From NCBI GenBank assembly GCA_964592125.1, contig CAZQBV010000013.1, forward strand, positions 1 through 40,590: a stretch of 40,590 nucleotides of DNA, read 5' to 3'. Below the pieces are notes generated by a model that ran no database searches, had not been told where the DNA came from, and was given only the letters and a program-made list of their open reading frames with translations. This stretch comes from UBA5399 sp964592125. Lineage in GTDB: Bacteria > Bacillota > Clostridia > Christensenellales > Christensenellaceae. A program made the translations under genes and the position numbers. This document shows positions 25,370 to 34,834 of the stretch, piece after piece (position 1 is the stretch's first letter; every line of letters starts with the position of its first letter).

Positions 25370-26749
25370 TTATTTTATATGGGCACCGGCTTGCGCAATT
25401 TGCTCCAGCGCCGCACGGTGTGTGCTTTCCTCTACATAGGCCAAGCAGTTTTTCAGCACCGTAACCCGAAAACCCTCTTTCATCAAATCCTTTACGGTGT
25501 GCAGCACACAATATTCTGTGGCCGCGCCCGCCACCACCACGTGCGGGGCAAGGTTCTGCTTCAGGCTGCCAAATGTTTCATTCTGCGCATCCAATGCGGA
25601 ATACTGCTCTTTTTTGGGGTCCGTTCCCTTTTTAAACACATTGTAGTGCGCAATTGGTGTGTTTGTGGTCTTTTTTATTTGCGTATAAAACGCCTGTGGA
25701 AAGGACGAACCTGGGGTATCCTCCACCGCATGTACCGGCCATCTGCCGCCATTTTCTTCAAACGAACAATGGTTTTGGGGGTGGCAATCCTTTATATACA
25801 GCACTTGGCTTTGCGGATATTTGTTTATCACACGCAGACTATTTTCCAGTGCTTGTGCCGCATTTTGGCAGGCAAGCGTTCCATCTATAAAATCCTGCAC
25901 CAAGTCTACCACCACCAAGCTGAATGTCTCTGTATGCTGGTACAAATCCCGCATACTGGCAGGCATAGCGCGCTTGTGCATAGAGCGGGTGTAAATACCT
26001 TCCAGCGTTTGTGTCTCGGCAGCATTGATGGCATACCCCTTCAAATAGGCGCAAATATCTTTGTATTTCAGCCCCAGCTCGCTTTCGTCATCCTCCGAAA
26101 TACCCAGCCCCGCAGCGGGGCTTTTTTCCATTACCGCTTTGGGCGCACCCAACAGCTTTGCCATGCGATATATATCATCCTTCACCAGCTCTTGCAGGGG
26201 GTTCACATCCGAACCGCCATCTCCATACTTTGTAAAAAATCCGGTAATCGCTTCCGCAGCGTTGTCCGTACCCGCCACCAGCAAATCCTTTGCCAGCGCG
26301 TATTGATACATCATGCGCAGCCGTGGCTGCAAATTTGCCAGTGTATAGGTGTCTTGCGAAAAACCTGCTGCGCCTTCCAAATCTGCAAGGGCTGCCCTGT
26401 AGCCCCCCGCTATGGATACCGTATCCGCTATGGCGGCAGGGTACAGCGCCTTTATTTGCGCCACGCATTGCTCGGCATCCGCATAGTCCGCCTGCACACC
26501 GTTGGGCAATATCACCAGCCGCAGCGTTTTGTTCAGTTCTTTCAGCGCCAGCGCACACAGCGCCCCCGCCAAAAAGCTGTCCACCCCGCCGGATATCCCC
26601 AGCACAATGCCGCCCATGCAACTGCCTGTTACATAGTCTTTTATATACTCTACAGTGGCATTTTTCTTTTCTTCTATGTACTGCTCTTGCGTTTGGTTGT
26701 CTCGCTTGAAGTCGGGCGCAATATTGCCCAGTATGTCACGCTGTACCAT
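25370..26749 (-). CDS. NAD synthetase-nicotinamidase fusion (NadE-PncA)
   Basis: 459 residues, two enzymes in one chain. Residues 1-270 are an ammonia-dependent NAD synthetase: P-loop SGGVDS (53-58), GTDNAAE (160-166), YGDGGSDVNPL (175-185), and no glutaminase domain. Residues about 275-459 are a nicotinamidase of the isochorismatase fold: catalytic Asp282 in VDLVQDF, metal ligands Asp321, His323 and His327 in DCHPQNH, and catalytic Cys414 in TEYCVLHTVKD. The second half releases ammonia from nicotinamide, and the first uses ammonia to turn deamido-NAD into NAD. Direct ammonia transfer between them is an inference. The start ATG overlaps the end of the WYL regulator by 14 bases, so the two are translationally linked and probably regulated together. 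No nicotinate phosphoribosyltransferase or NadD is in the window. Confidence 0.93.
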   Translation of the reverse strand: MVQRDILGNIAPDFKRDNQTQEQYIEEKKNATVEYIKDYVTGSCMGGIVLGISGGVDSFLAGALCALALKELNKTLRLVILPNGVQADYADAEQCVAQIKALYPAAIADTVSIAGGYRAALADLEGAAGFSQDTYTLANLQPRLRMMYQYALAKDLLVAGTDNAAEAITGFFTKYGDGGSDVNPLQELVKDDIYRMAKLLGAPKAVMEKSPAAGLGISEDDESELGLKYKDICAYLKGYAINAAETQTLEGIYTRSMHKRAMPASMRDLYQHTETFSLVVVDLVQDFIDGTLACQNAAQALENSLRVINKYPQSQVLYIKDCHPQNHCSFEENGGRWPVHAVEDTPGSSFPQAFYTQIKKTTNTPIAHYNVFKKGTDPKKEQYSALDAQNETFGSLKQNLAPHVVVAGAATEYCVLHTVKDLMKEGFRVTVLKNCLAYVEESTHRAALEQIAQAGAHIK

Positions 26750-27788
26750 CGTTTGTCCCCTCGTATCGTTTTATAATTCGCGCCGCTTCGTCCACAATTT
26801 CATTTGCAAGCTCTTCCGGAGCCAACACCCGCACACCCGCGCCAAACATCAGCACCCACTGCATCAGGTCGGGCGTTAGTGCCGCACGCTTTTTAAACAG
26901 CAGTCCGTTTTGCGTATCTTGCAGGCTGTCTGCCATATCCGCATGGTATTCGCGCACCAGCTTTGCCGCATGCCCGGTAAATTCCAGCTCTATGTTGTAC
27001 ACCGTACCGCCAGACAGGTTGTGAAACCGCGTGCGTTTATACTCTTCGTAAAATCCCTTGGGAATTTCAAATGTCTCTTCGGTAAGCTGCGCGCTGGTAA
27101 TACGTGAAATGCGAAGGTCGCGCACAGAATTGCGAATGTGGCACCAGCCAATTACATGCCAGCACCCGCCGCGCACCTCCAGCACATAGGGGTCGAAAGG
27201 CCGCTGGGTGGTTTCCCCAGTGTAAAAAGAAGTGTATTCCACATTCAGCCTTTTTTTATCCACCGCGGCAGTGCGCACCTGCTCCAAAATGGCCTCGTCC
27301 ACATTTTTTTCGCTGGAAGGATACGAGGGCGCCACCTTTATCATGCTTTGCACCTCGCCCAGCGCCGCTTGGGAAAGGGCAGGCATTTGCCCCAGTATTT
27401 TATCTATAATTTCCTCCGCTTCCCGCGAAATATTCAGCTTGCGGTTGGACTTTAAAATTTCCTTGATATAGTACAACGATATCATTTGAGAGATAGAAAA
27501 ATCCATATGCGCTGCAGCATATTTATCTGCCTTGTATATGGTTTGATTGTCTTGCGTTTCTTCGTAAACATAAAAGTTGCGGGAAATACTATCCATATCC
27601 CGCGCCACCATGCGCCGGGTTGCATCTATACCCACACGCTCCAGTTGCTCTATCATTTCCTGTAGGGTATATCCCTTTGTGCTTTGCGATAAAATAGACA
27701 ATATGTAAAGCTGACGCTCTACACTTGTTCCCGAATCCGTCCGCTGATACATAGTTTCATCCACCATATCATTTTTTTCCATTAGCAT
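26736..27788 (-). CDS. WYL-domain transcriptional regulator
   Basis: 350 residues. The N-terminal helix-turn-helix (about 20-85, RQLYILSILSQSTKGYTLQ ... TRRMVARDMDSIS) is of the YafY/HTH_11 type. A WYL domain follows (about 165-260, CWHVIGWCHIRNSVRDLRIS) with a C-terminal WCX-like extension ending WVLMFGAGVRVLAPEEL. WYL proteins are ligand-responsive DNA-binding regulators; some respond to nucleotides. It overlaps the NadE-PncA gene by 14 bases, which suggests that it controls NAD salvage. The start is uncertain: ATG 27788 has no ribosome binding site and lies just downstream of a -10 box, so translation may be leaderless or begin at an internal Met (27782, 27767 or 27752). Confidence 0.88.
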   Translation of the reverse strand: MLMEKNDMVDETMYQRTDSGTSVERQLYILSILSQSTKGYTLQEMIEQLERVGIDATRRMVARDMDSISRNFYVYEETQDNQTIYKADKYAAAHMDFSISQMISLYYIKEILKSNRKLNISREAEEIIDKILGQMPALSQAALGEVQSMIKVAPSYPSSEKNVDEAILEQVRTAAVDKKRLNVEYTSFYTGETTQRPFDPYVLEVRGGCWHVIGWCHIRNSVRDLRISRITSAQLTEETFEIPKGFYEEYKRTRFHNLSGGTVYNIELEFTGHAAKLVREYHADMADSLQDTQNGLLFKKRAALTPDLMQWVLMFGAGVRVLAPEELANEIVDEAARIIKRYEGTNDGTA

Positions 27789-27796
27789 CTAGCATC

Positions 27797-27825
27797 ATTT
27801 TACAACGGTACGTATTTTTTCTCAA
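27797..27825 (-). promoter_or_regulatory. Predicted sigma-A promoter of the WYL-NadE/PncA unit, possibly leaderless
   Basis: On the minus strand, TTGAGA (27820-27825), a 17-base spacer and TAAAAT (27797-27802). The expected transcription start, about 7 bases below the -10, falls at or next to the ATG at 27788. Confidence 0.55.
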
Positions 27826-27981
27826 GTGGTATTGGTTTTTTCCTGTAAACTTATAACAAAATTTGCATGATACCAGTTTGCTCCGTTTGGGAAATGAAAT
27901 TTAATTTATCCTATACAAACAAACTCAAGCAAAAAAGCCTCAAAATTGGCATTGTATTGCACCAAAACAGCTATTTTACAG

Positions 27982-28010
27982 TTGCAATTCACAAGTTTTT
28001 ATGGTATTAT
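27982..28010 (+). promoter_or_regulatory. Predicted extended -10 promoter of the giant surface protein
   Basis: TTGCAA (27982-27987), a 17-base spacer ending in TGG, and TATTAT (28005-28010). The TGN just before the -10 makes it an extended -10 promoter. The leader to the ATG at 28168 would be about 150 bases and contains the hairpin at 28035-28056. Confidence 0.55.
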
Positions 28011-28034
28011 TATAAAAATAAATAGCATTTTTAA

Positions 28035-28056
28035 TCGAATAGATACGACTATTCGA
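28035..28056 (+). promoter_or_regulatory. Hairpin/dyad containing the ATACGACTAT core in the leader of the giant surface protein
   Basis: TCGAATAG (28035-28042) pairs perfectly with CTATTCGA (28049-28056) around ATACGA. The dyad holds ATACGACTAT (28043-28052), the core shared with 4957-4966 and 18810-18819. It may be an operator or an RNA leader structure. Confidence 0.4.
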
Positions 28057-28167
28057 AAGTATGGCATTTATACCAAGTATTTATTTTGATAGCAAACAAG
28101 CGTCATATTGCCTAATAAAGCGAATAGAACACTTGTCTGATTGTGTCAGATAGAAAGATGAGACGAT

Positions 28168-31100
28168 ATGAAACATAAAAAACAGAAAGTTCGTAAAAAA
28201 CATTTTATGAGAGCGGTAGCAATTATGATTTGCGTAACGCTTTTAACGGGTTTTTCCATGCATTCCTATGCGGATCAACCGCCACAGGGCACTGAAGCAG
28301 ATTCTTCGGTGGTATCTGCGCCTTCCGAAGCGTTGAATACGCCCGAGGAAAGCACTGGCGAACCAACCCAAGATGCATCTGCATTGCAAATTTCCGCGAA
28401 TGCATCTGCCGACAATTTGTCTATGGACGTAGGCGAACAGCAAAGTGCCAGCGCAAGCATAGCGTCCGCAGAGAATGGCGAAAATGCAGACGAAGCCGAT
28501 ACATCGGTAGAGCAGCAAATGTTTACCGTTGCTTTTTTTGATTTTGCGGAAAATATAATTGGCAGTGCGCAAACAGTGGAAGCAGGGCAAAGTGCCACCG
28601 AGCCCGACCACTCCACCATTCCCGCCCCCGAAGGCAAAACCTTTGCAGGTTGGGACACCAATGCATGGGCAAATGTGGAAGAGAACACCACTGTACACGC
28701 AGTTTATACAGATGCAGCGCCCGCCGGTTCCGGTGTTGCGTTAAGCGCACTTGGCTACCTTAGCCAAGACATCTCGCATTTTAATATAGATGAAGAACAA
28801 GATACCACACTGGATATAAAGGCATCCTACACAATAAACGATGCGCAACAGGCATCGGGAACGCACATTAGCATTCTAGTGGAAAATACAGGTGCAAATT
28901 ATTTTACACTTCCAAAATCCCCCGCCAGTGCAGAAAGTATTTTGACGGCCACATTGGCACAGGGCGCACAAAATGTAACAGTGGAGCAAGTGCCCGCTTT
29001 GAACGATACGCAGCAACCTATGCTGGATGCAAATGGGGAACAGATATTTAACCTCCGCGTCTCTTTCTACATTGCCGAAAATGCGCAAAGCGGAGATGTT
29101 CTTTTATCAATCCCTTTCAATAAAGCAACCGAACCAGAGCATGGCAGCCAGCTTGCGCATGTGGTATTTTCGTCTGAAAAGGCCGATGTATCCTCTTCCC
29201 TTGTTATGGATGTAACATCAAATGCATCTATGAACATACCCATTATGGAAACAGACGCAACCCAGAATATTGAAATGACATGGGACAACCCCAATGCTCA
29301 AATACTGGCCAATAACAGCGGAAAGCTGAATATAAAGCTAGATTTATCCACCAGCCAGCCCGAATATTATAACCTGAAAATAACGTATGGAAACCCGGGG
29401 CCCTACTACAATAGCGACACAACCAGCGGTTTTAAGCTGGATACTGCCTATAGAACAGCGCCCGACCAATGCACGCTTACCACAGATACACCTATGCCAA
29501 ACGGCTTTGGCACGATTGTATACAAAATACCGGGTACGGCAACAACTCTGGATGTACCGTTGGTATTTGAAGCGCTTGTGGACAAGGCGTATCCAAACGA
29601 AAACCTGAAAGTAACTGCCGAGCTTGAAAGCGTGGAAAATATCTCATCTACAGTTATGGACAGCAGCGAAACAACTGCAACGGCAAAATTTAACGATGCC
29701 AACACCTTTGTGTATCAATATAAAATGATAGAACCGGGGTTTTTGGTGCAGGGTGCAAATACCAGCAAAATGCATTTATCGTATTCTCTGGGCAGTTTTA
29801 AGAACCTAACAAACGCAGGCACAAAAATAATTGTGGATCAAGTAACATGGGATTTTTCCAATGTGCGAATTACTTCGGGTGGTGTTACCAAAACTTATGC
29901 GCAGTGGCAAAGTGCAGGCACTTCTCCCGTTACATTTAAATATGCCGATGGCAGCACACTGGATACTGGAAACAAACTGACCTACACAACAAAAAGCAGC
30001 AACATGCTGGCTTCTGTGGTGGCAGGCACGTATGGCGGCTACACTTTTCTTGTGGAAACAACCAGCGCTTTTCAGCCTGCTGTAGTAGCGGGAAACACCA
30101 TTAACCCCGCTATTGATTTCAGAGATACCACAGCGCAAGTTGGTCTGGGGATTGATTTTAACTACCAAATTAACAGCCGCGGGCCTGTGCTGTCCGGCAA
30201 ACAATACAATGCAGTGGCAGGCCAGTCTCAACCGCAAGATGTATTGTCTGTTTACAACAACAACAGCCAAACCCTTATGAAAGTAACGGCGGAAACCGCA
30301 AACCTAGACACTGTGGTTGTGGAGCTGCTGAAGCGCACAACTTATCAATCCAGCCCGTATATAGAGCCCAACTCTCAAAAATACGAAAGCTCTGCAAGAG
30401 ACCGCTATCCGGGTTCGCTCTATTATCAAGAGCTGTTTTCCATGGAAACCAACACGGGCACCAAAAGAGATATTACCTACACCGTTTCCATACCGCCCGC
30501 GGTAAAATTGACGCAGTTGCGCCTGCCCGTCCTTCTTTCCAACGTTACGGATTATACCTCCGTAACATACAAAGGCGTAAAATACAATCCCGGTCAAATC
30601 ATTGAATTGGGGTTGGGTTATGACGATTTAACGATGCAATTTACGGTAAACGGATTGTCGAAGGTAAACCGAAACGGTTCTTCCCCCTACACTTACGGTA
30701 ACCAATATCTGTTTCAGTTTGTGGGCGTAACCAATGGATTTACAGGAGATGGCACCGCAGATACATTTAAAGTGGATGTGGTAGGCGGTTCTGTAAAAGA
30801 GCCTACCAAAGCAAAGCTAAGCCTTGCTGGCAATGTTACCACAAACGACAATCTCACTTTGGATGCCGCTATCTATCCGGTTAACAAAGTGATGGTGGTG
30901 GCAAACCCCGGCGATACAACAACGCTGTCTCAAACAGCACCTGGCGATTCGTTTTATATGCGCGCCACCATGCAACCCAGCAGCTATCCTTTTTCCTCTA
31001 CATTGCGCACAGACTACAAGAACCCCGGCACTACCGCACTATACCCAGACCCTGTGTTTTATTTCACGGTGCCCGCTATATTTGACGTGCATGATGATTC

Positions 31101-34100
31101 TGTTCTCACGTTGCGTGGAGCCTCTACCGATTTGCTGGGCAAAACCATAAAAGCGAACATAAACAAAATAGTCCAACAGCCGGATGGCAGCAAAATTGTG
31201 GAAGTAAAGATACACGATGGATCCAACGGGGATGTATGGCTAGTGCAAAACAAGGGCGCGCTGGAAGTATACCTGAAGGTGGATGTGCCTTTGACCGCCA
31301 AAAATGGAGTGTCTGCAAATTTTGCCGCAACCAATATATATCTGAATTCATGGCACGCAAATGCGGCTACCACATACACCAGCGCCACCGCCGCACAATC
31401 CACAGACACGCCAGCCGCTATCTCGGGAAACTTTTCGCTGGCAAATATGTCTCGTTCGCTTTATCCCGACGGTTTTAATACGGTAACTGTTTCCGTAAAC
31501 ACACCTGCCAACATGGTTTCGGATTTTGCGGCTGTGCGTACCGATGCAGGTGCAAACCGATATGTTTCATACAGCGTAAACAACCCGGCATCTGTGCCCC
31601 AATTGCGAGCGGGCAGCACAAACGAGCAATTTTTGTACAAAGTTTTCAACGGTACAAGTAACAACTTTGCCAATGCCACTTCCTACTTTGTGTTGCCCCG
31701 TCAGCAGTATTGGCGCGCAACGCTAACCGATGCACCCACCATTTCGGAAAAACCGGCGGCGGGCACCGACATATACTATACAACGCAAGCGATACCCACT
31801 GGCCCAACGGGCGTGTACGCAGAGCTTAGCGGCAGCGAAATGACAATACCCAGCGGCGGCCCCATCACATGGCAGCTATGGGATGGCAGCAGCACACCTT
31901 CCGGGGGATGGGTCTCTGTTACCGCATTCAAATTTATTTCTCCCACATTCGCATCCGGCGAATCATTGGAAATGTATTTTCCTTTTGAACTGCCTACTGT
32001 AGCACCGGGAAATAACATAGAATTTGGGCAAACAGCCTTTGGCCAAACGCTGTATTACTTTGACAATACATTCAACAGCCACAAAGCCAACACTGCGGCA
32101 ATTATGCTGCGCAAAAGCCTAGAGCCTGTGCTGCGCGGGGTAAATTCGGATATTACTGTGAACCCCACGGAAGCGGATATGCAGCCAGAGATAACCGTAG
32201 CATATAAATCGACTTCCACAGATATGGCAGACTACGGCTATTGGGACAAGGCAATCACATATGATGATTTTACGGTAGATTTGAAGCTGGCAAGTTTAAA
32301 AGTGGAGTTTACCCCAATGGATGGAGGTACCCCCACAATCAAAGAATTTTCCGGAACAGATTTTACAAATGTATACTATCAAACAGCCCAACTGGATCCA
32401 AGCGGAAACCTGTACAAACGGGGCACTTTCGCCAGAGCAAACTTTGGAGCGGGCAGCGCTTTCAACTTTGTGAATGCAAACACACGCGGTGTTTACACCA
32501 TTACCTATACAACAGAGCCCAACAACGATGGCGATATTGCAACCTTTGTGCGCACAATCAATATTGTGAAGCAAAGATCGGATCTTACTAAAATAGATAC
32601 CGAGGTAGAAATGTGGTGGCAAAAAACGCCGGTGGAAACCGAGGCACAATTGATAGAAAGCCTAAAATCGAATGTTGAAATTTACGACATGGGCACTCGC
32701 GTAGCTCCCGGTGATATTGTATACGACAACCACGGCAGCGGCGTTGAAATAGACCAGCCCAGCACGTATGCACCCACATTCACCTATACGGATGATATGG
32801 GCAACAGCATAGATGCCAACGTAACCGTGTATGTAAAATACCGCGGAGATTTGCCCGTAAGTGTATCTACCACCAACGGCAAGCCCGTGCCCGGTGCTAA
32901 ATTTGAGCTTTGGACACCGTATGAGGAACAGGACAAGCTGTTTGAATCCGCAGCGGATGGAAAGTATACGCTATCCTTGGAAGCAAAAAAAGCAAACCCA
33001 GGTAGCGTGGATTATCGCGTGGATTTAACCAAACTACCCAACGGCCTAAAGCCAAATTCGAGCATGGTAGCCCAAGGTGTGTTAAACAAGGATACCGACG
33101 GCACACAAATTCAGTTTACAGCAGATCCCATATCTTTTACCGCCAATTTGGTGGGTAACAACACGCAAAGATGGGTTAAAAAGCTTTCCCTTGTGAAAAA
33201 GGAAGGCGACTCTTATACAACCGTTGCCACGGCAGAGGGCACGCAACTGAACGGTGCGCAATATACATTCCGTGCCAGTGAAGTACTTACGAATGGAGAA
33301 GCGTGGTTCAGTGGCGAATACTATATGCTGGCCGAAATAGACAACGGCTATGAATGTGCCACAGGAAGCGATTTTCAATTGCCCGCAAATATGGATGTGG
33401 ACGATGGATATATTGCGACCGCTTTGTGCAACGTGGAAAATACGGATATTGTAAAAACCGCAGTACCGCAAAAGCGCACATTTACATTAAACTATTACGT
33501 GCTGGCAGACAACTATGCCCAGCCTGCCAAAACATATCAAGTACCCTATAAAGATATTCTTACGGCAGACAACAGAACCGCGCCCACATTGGGTGCTGGC
33601 AATGCATGGTTTAACGGCACAGGAAGCACCGCAAGCCAAGTGAACCCAGCCACCGCTACTATGGGTAACGCCACATTGAACTTGTATGAAAAAAATGCGC
33701 CTGTGCCACCGCCAACAGCTTCGCCCACGTCCACCCCAACTGTGGAGCCTACGCCCACCCCAACTGTGGAGCCTACGCCCACCCCAACTGTGGAGCCCAC
33801 GCCTACGCCATCGGCGAAACCCACGCCAACACCAACGGCAAAACCCACACCAACGGTAACGCCAACGGTGCCGCCTACAGTGCCACCAACGGTACCGCCT
33901 ACAGTGCCGCCTACAGTGCCACCAACGGTGCCGCCTACCGTGAATCCTACGGCTACGCCAACAGTTAGGCCAACGGCCAGACCCACAGCTACGCCAACAG
34001 TGAATCCCACGGCTACGCCAACAGGAAAGCCTACAACTACGCCAACGGCGAACCCAAGCGTGAACCCAACCAGCGTGCCTACCAACAGCCCCAGCCCTAC

Positions 34101-34632
34101 TGTTGTGCCGGGCATTATCACACCGCCTCCATCACCACCCACAGACAACAACGGAGGTGACGCAGGCAGTGTCGAAAACCAACAAACGTTGAAGCAGCTG
34201 AAGGACGCAGGCGTGCCCACAACTACCATTGGCGATAACGAATTGCCATTGTACGGCTTGCCGGGTGTAAATACTTGGGCATTGATCAATCTGCTGCTGG
34301 CAATAGCAGGTGCGGCTTTGGCAATTGTAGCGTTTATTCAAGACAGACGCAGACACTTGAAAAACAAAGACGACAAAGATGCCCAAAACGACAACAAACG
34401 AAGCAGAGCATGGCTGATTTTGGCTATTGCACTAGCTGTGGCTGGGGTTGTTGCATTCCTCGTTACAGAAGATATGCAAAACCTAATGGTACTGCTGGAT
34501 CAATGGACATTGCTGATGGCTATCTTGTTTGCGGGTGTGTGCGTATCACTAGCTGTGAAGCGGCGGCGCGAAAGGCAGAATAGCAGCCCGCACACCACTT
34601 CCGCCACTATGGCTTCCAGCGGAAAAGCATAG
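28168..34632 (+). CDS. 2154-residue surface protein with Pro/Thr stalk and three-helix C-terminal anchor
   Basis: Signal peptide at about 1-35 (basic n-region, AIMICVTLLTGFSMHSYA). An acidic Ser/Ala/Glu linker runs to about 112, followed by an InlB-like repeat (about 114-185, KTFAGWDTNAW). A very long beta-rich region of unrecognised domains, rich in Asn, Thr and Ser, runs to about 1570. A Cna-B/SpaA-like domain (about 1571-1640, GKPVPGAKFELW) is next, with a second domain of similar type (NGAQYTFRASE). After an InlB-like segment comes a TPTVEPTP/VPPTVPPT stalk (about 1847-1988). The C-terminal module (34240-34629) has LPLYG, WALINL in TM1, a Lys/Asp loop, TM2, TEDMQNLMVLLDQWT and TM3. No LPXTG. 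The ribosome binding site is weak (GATGAGACG). It is probably an adhesin or surface scaffold; the ligand is unknown. Confidence 0.9.
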   Translation: MKHKKQKVRKKHFMRAVAIMICVTLLTGFSMHSYADQPPQGTEADSSVVSAPSEALNTPEESTGEPTQDASALQISANASADNLSMDVGEQQSASASIASAENGENADEADTSVEQQMFTVAFFDFAENIIGSAQTVEAGQSATEPDHSTIPAPEGKTFAGWDTNAWANVEENTTVHAVYTDAAPAGSGVALSALGYLSQDISHFNIDEEQDTTLDIKASYTINDAQQASGTHISILVENTGANYFTLPKSPASAESILTATLAQGAQNVTVEQVPALNDTQQPMLDANGEQIFNLRVSFYIAENAQSGDVLLSIPFNKATEPEHGSQLAHVVFSSEKADVSSSLVMDVTSNASMNIPIMETDATQNIEMTWDNPNAQILANNSGKLNIKLDLSTSQPEYYNLKITYGNPGPYYNSDTTSGFKLDTAYRTAPDQCTLTTDTPMPNGFGTIVYKIPGTATTLDVPLVFEALVDKAYPNENLKVTAELESVENISSTVMDSSETTATAKFNDANTFVYQYKMIEPGFLVQGANTSKMHLSYSLGSFKNLTNAGTKIIVDQVTWDFSNVRITSGGVTKTYAQWQSAGTSPVTFKYADGSTLDTGNKLTYTTKSSNMLASVVAGTYGGYTFLVETTSAFQPAVVAGNTINPAIDFRDTTAQVGLGIDFNYQINSRGPVLSGKQYNAVAGQSQPQDVLSVYNNNSQTLMKVTAETANLDTVVVELLKRTTYQSSPYIEPNSQKYESSARDRYPGSLYYQELFSMETNTGTKRDITYTVSIPPAVKLTQLRLPVLLSNVTDYTSVTYKGVKYNPGQIIELGLGYDDLTMQFTVNGLSKVNRNGSSPYTYGNQYLFQFVGVTNGFTGDGTADTFKVDVVGGSVKEPTKAKLSLAGNVTTNDNLTLDAAIYPVNKVMVVANPGDTTTLSQTAPGDSFYMRATMQPSSYPFSSTLRTDYKNPGTTALYPDPVFYFTVPAIFDVHDDSVLTLRGASTDLLGKTIKANINKIVQQPDGSKIVEVKIHDGSNGDVWLVQNKGALEVYLKVDVPLTAKNGVSANFAATNIYLNSWHANAATTYTSATAAQSTDTPAAISGNFSLANMSRSLYPDGFNTVTVSVNTPANMVSDFAAVRTDAGANRYVSYSVNNPASVPQLRAGSTNEQFLYKVFNGTSNNFANATSYFVLPRQQYWRATLTDAPTISEKPAAGTDIYYTTQAIPTGPTGVYAELSGSEMTIPSGGPITWQLWDGSSTPSGGWVSVTAFKFISPTFASGESLEMYFPFELPTVAPGNNIEFGQTAFGQTLYYFDNTFNSHKANTAAIMLRKSLEPVLRGVNSDITVNPTEADMQPEITVAYKSTSTDMADYGYWDKAITYDDFTVDLKLASLKVEFTPMDGGTPTIKEFSGTDFTNVYYQTAQLDPSGNLYKRGTFARANFGAGSAFNFVNANTRGVYTITYTTEPNNDGDIATFVRTINIVKQRSDLTKIDTEVEMWWQKTPVETEAQLIESLKSNVEIYDMGTRVAPGDIVYDNHGSGVEIDQPSTYAPTFTYTDDMGNSIDANVTVYVKYRGDLPVSVSTTNGKPVPGAKFELWTPYEEQDKLFESAADGKYTLSLEAKKANPGSVDYRVDLTKLPNGLKPNSSMVAQGVLNKDTDGTQIQFTADPISFTANLVGNNTQRWVKKLSLVKKEGDSYTTVATAEGTQLNGAQYTFRASEVLTNGEAWFSGEYYMLAEIDNGYECATGSDFQLPANMDVDDGYIATALCNVENTDIVKTAVPQKRTFTLNYYVLADNYAQPAKTYQVPYKDILTADNRTAPTLGAGNAWFNGTGSTASQVNPATATMGNATLNLYEKNAPVPPPTASPTSTPTVEPTPTPTVEPTPTPTVEPTPTPSAKPTPTPTAKPTPTVTPTVPPTVPPTVPPTVPPTVPPTVPPTVNPTATPTVRPTARPTATPTVNPTATPTGKPTTTPTANPSVNPTSVPTNSPSPTVVPGIITPPPSPPTDNNGGDAGSVENQQTLKQLKDAGVPTTTIGDNELPLYGLPGVNTWALINLLLAIAGAALAIVAFIQDRRRHLKNKDDKDAQNDNKRSRAWLILAIALAVAGVVAFLVTEDMQNLMVLLDQWTLLMAILFAGVCVSLAVKRRRERQNSSPHTTSATMASSGKA
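33707..34135 (+). repeat. Coding tandem repeats for the Pro/Thr stalk of the giant surface protein
   Basis: Three kinds of short units follow one another: CCAACTGTGGAGCCTACGCC-like 24-base units (PTPTVEPT), 12-base units (PPTV) and 18-24-base units (TPTVNPTA). The array is similar in composition to those in the other two surface proteins but with different units, so the stalks seem to have expanded independently. Confidence 0.85.
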
Positions 34633-34668
34633 TACCAATCTCAAATAAAAAGGGCTTCCTACCGCCAT

Positions 34669-34813
34669 ATTTTATACTAATTCTTGATTAAAAACGTTAT
34701 ACGTTTTTAATCCGTGCCATAGGCACGAAGCACGAAACACTTTTGTGTTTTGTGCTTCGCGCATATTGCGCGTGATTTGAAACAAATGTTTCAAATTGGA
34801 ATTGGTATAAAAT
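34669..34813. repeat. Complete 145-bp hairpin-chain repeat element
   Basis: Terminal inverted repeats ATTTTATACTAATTC (34669-34683) and GAATTGGTATAAAAT (34799-34813) match at 14 of 15 positions. In between, five hairpins lie almost end to end: GATTAAAAACGT with its complement (34686-34712), CGTGCC/GGCACG (34713-34727), a 15-bp stem with a TTTT loop (34726-34759, one G-U pair), CGCGC/GCGCG (34758-34772) and TTTGAAAC with its complement (about 34776-34795). It encodes no protein. It lies between the convergent giant surface protein and kinase genes, where it may also end both transcripts. Confidence 0.8.
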
Positions 34814-34834
34814 CAGCAAAAAACACCACTATTT

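Noticed and set aside
33546..34289. 247-codon minus-strand frame rich in VGVGVGSTVG
   Set aside because: Shadow of the Pro/Thr stalk repeats of the plus-strand giant surface protein.
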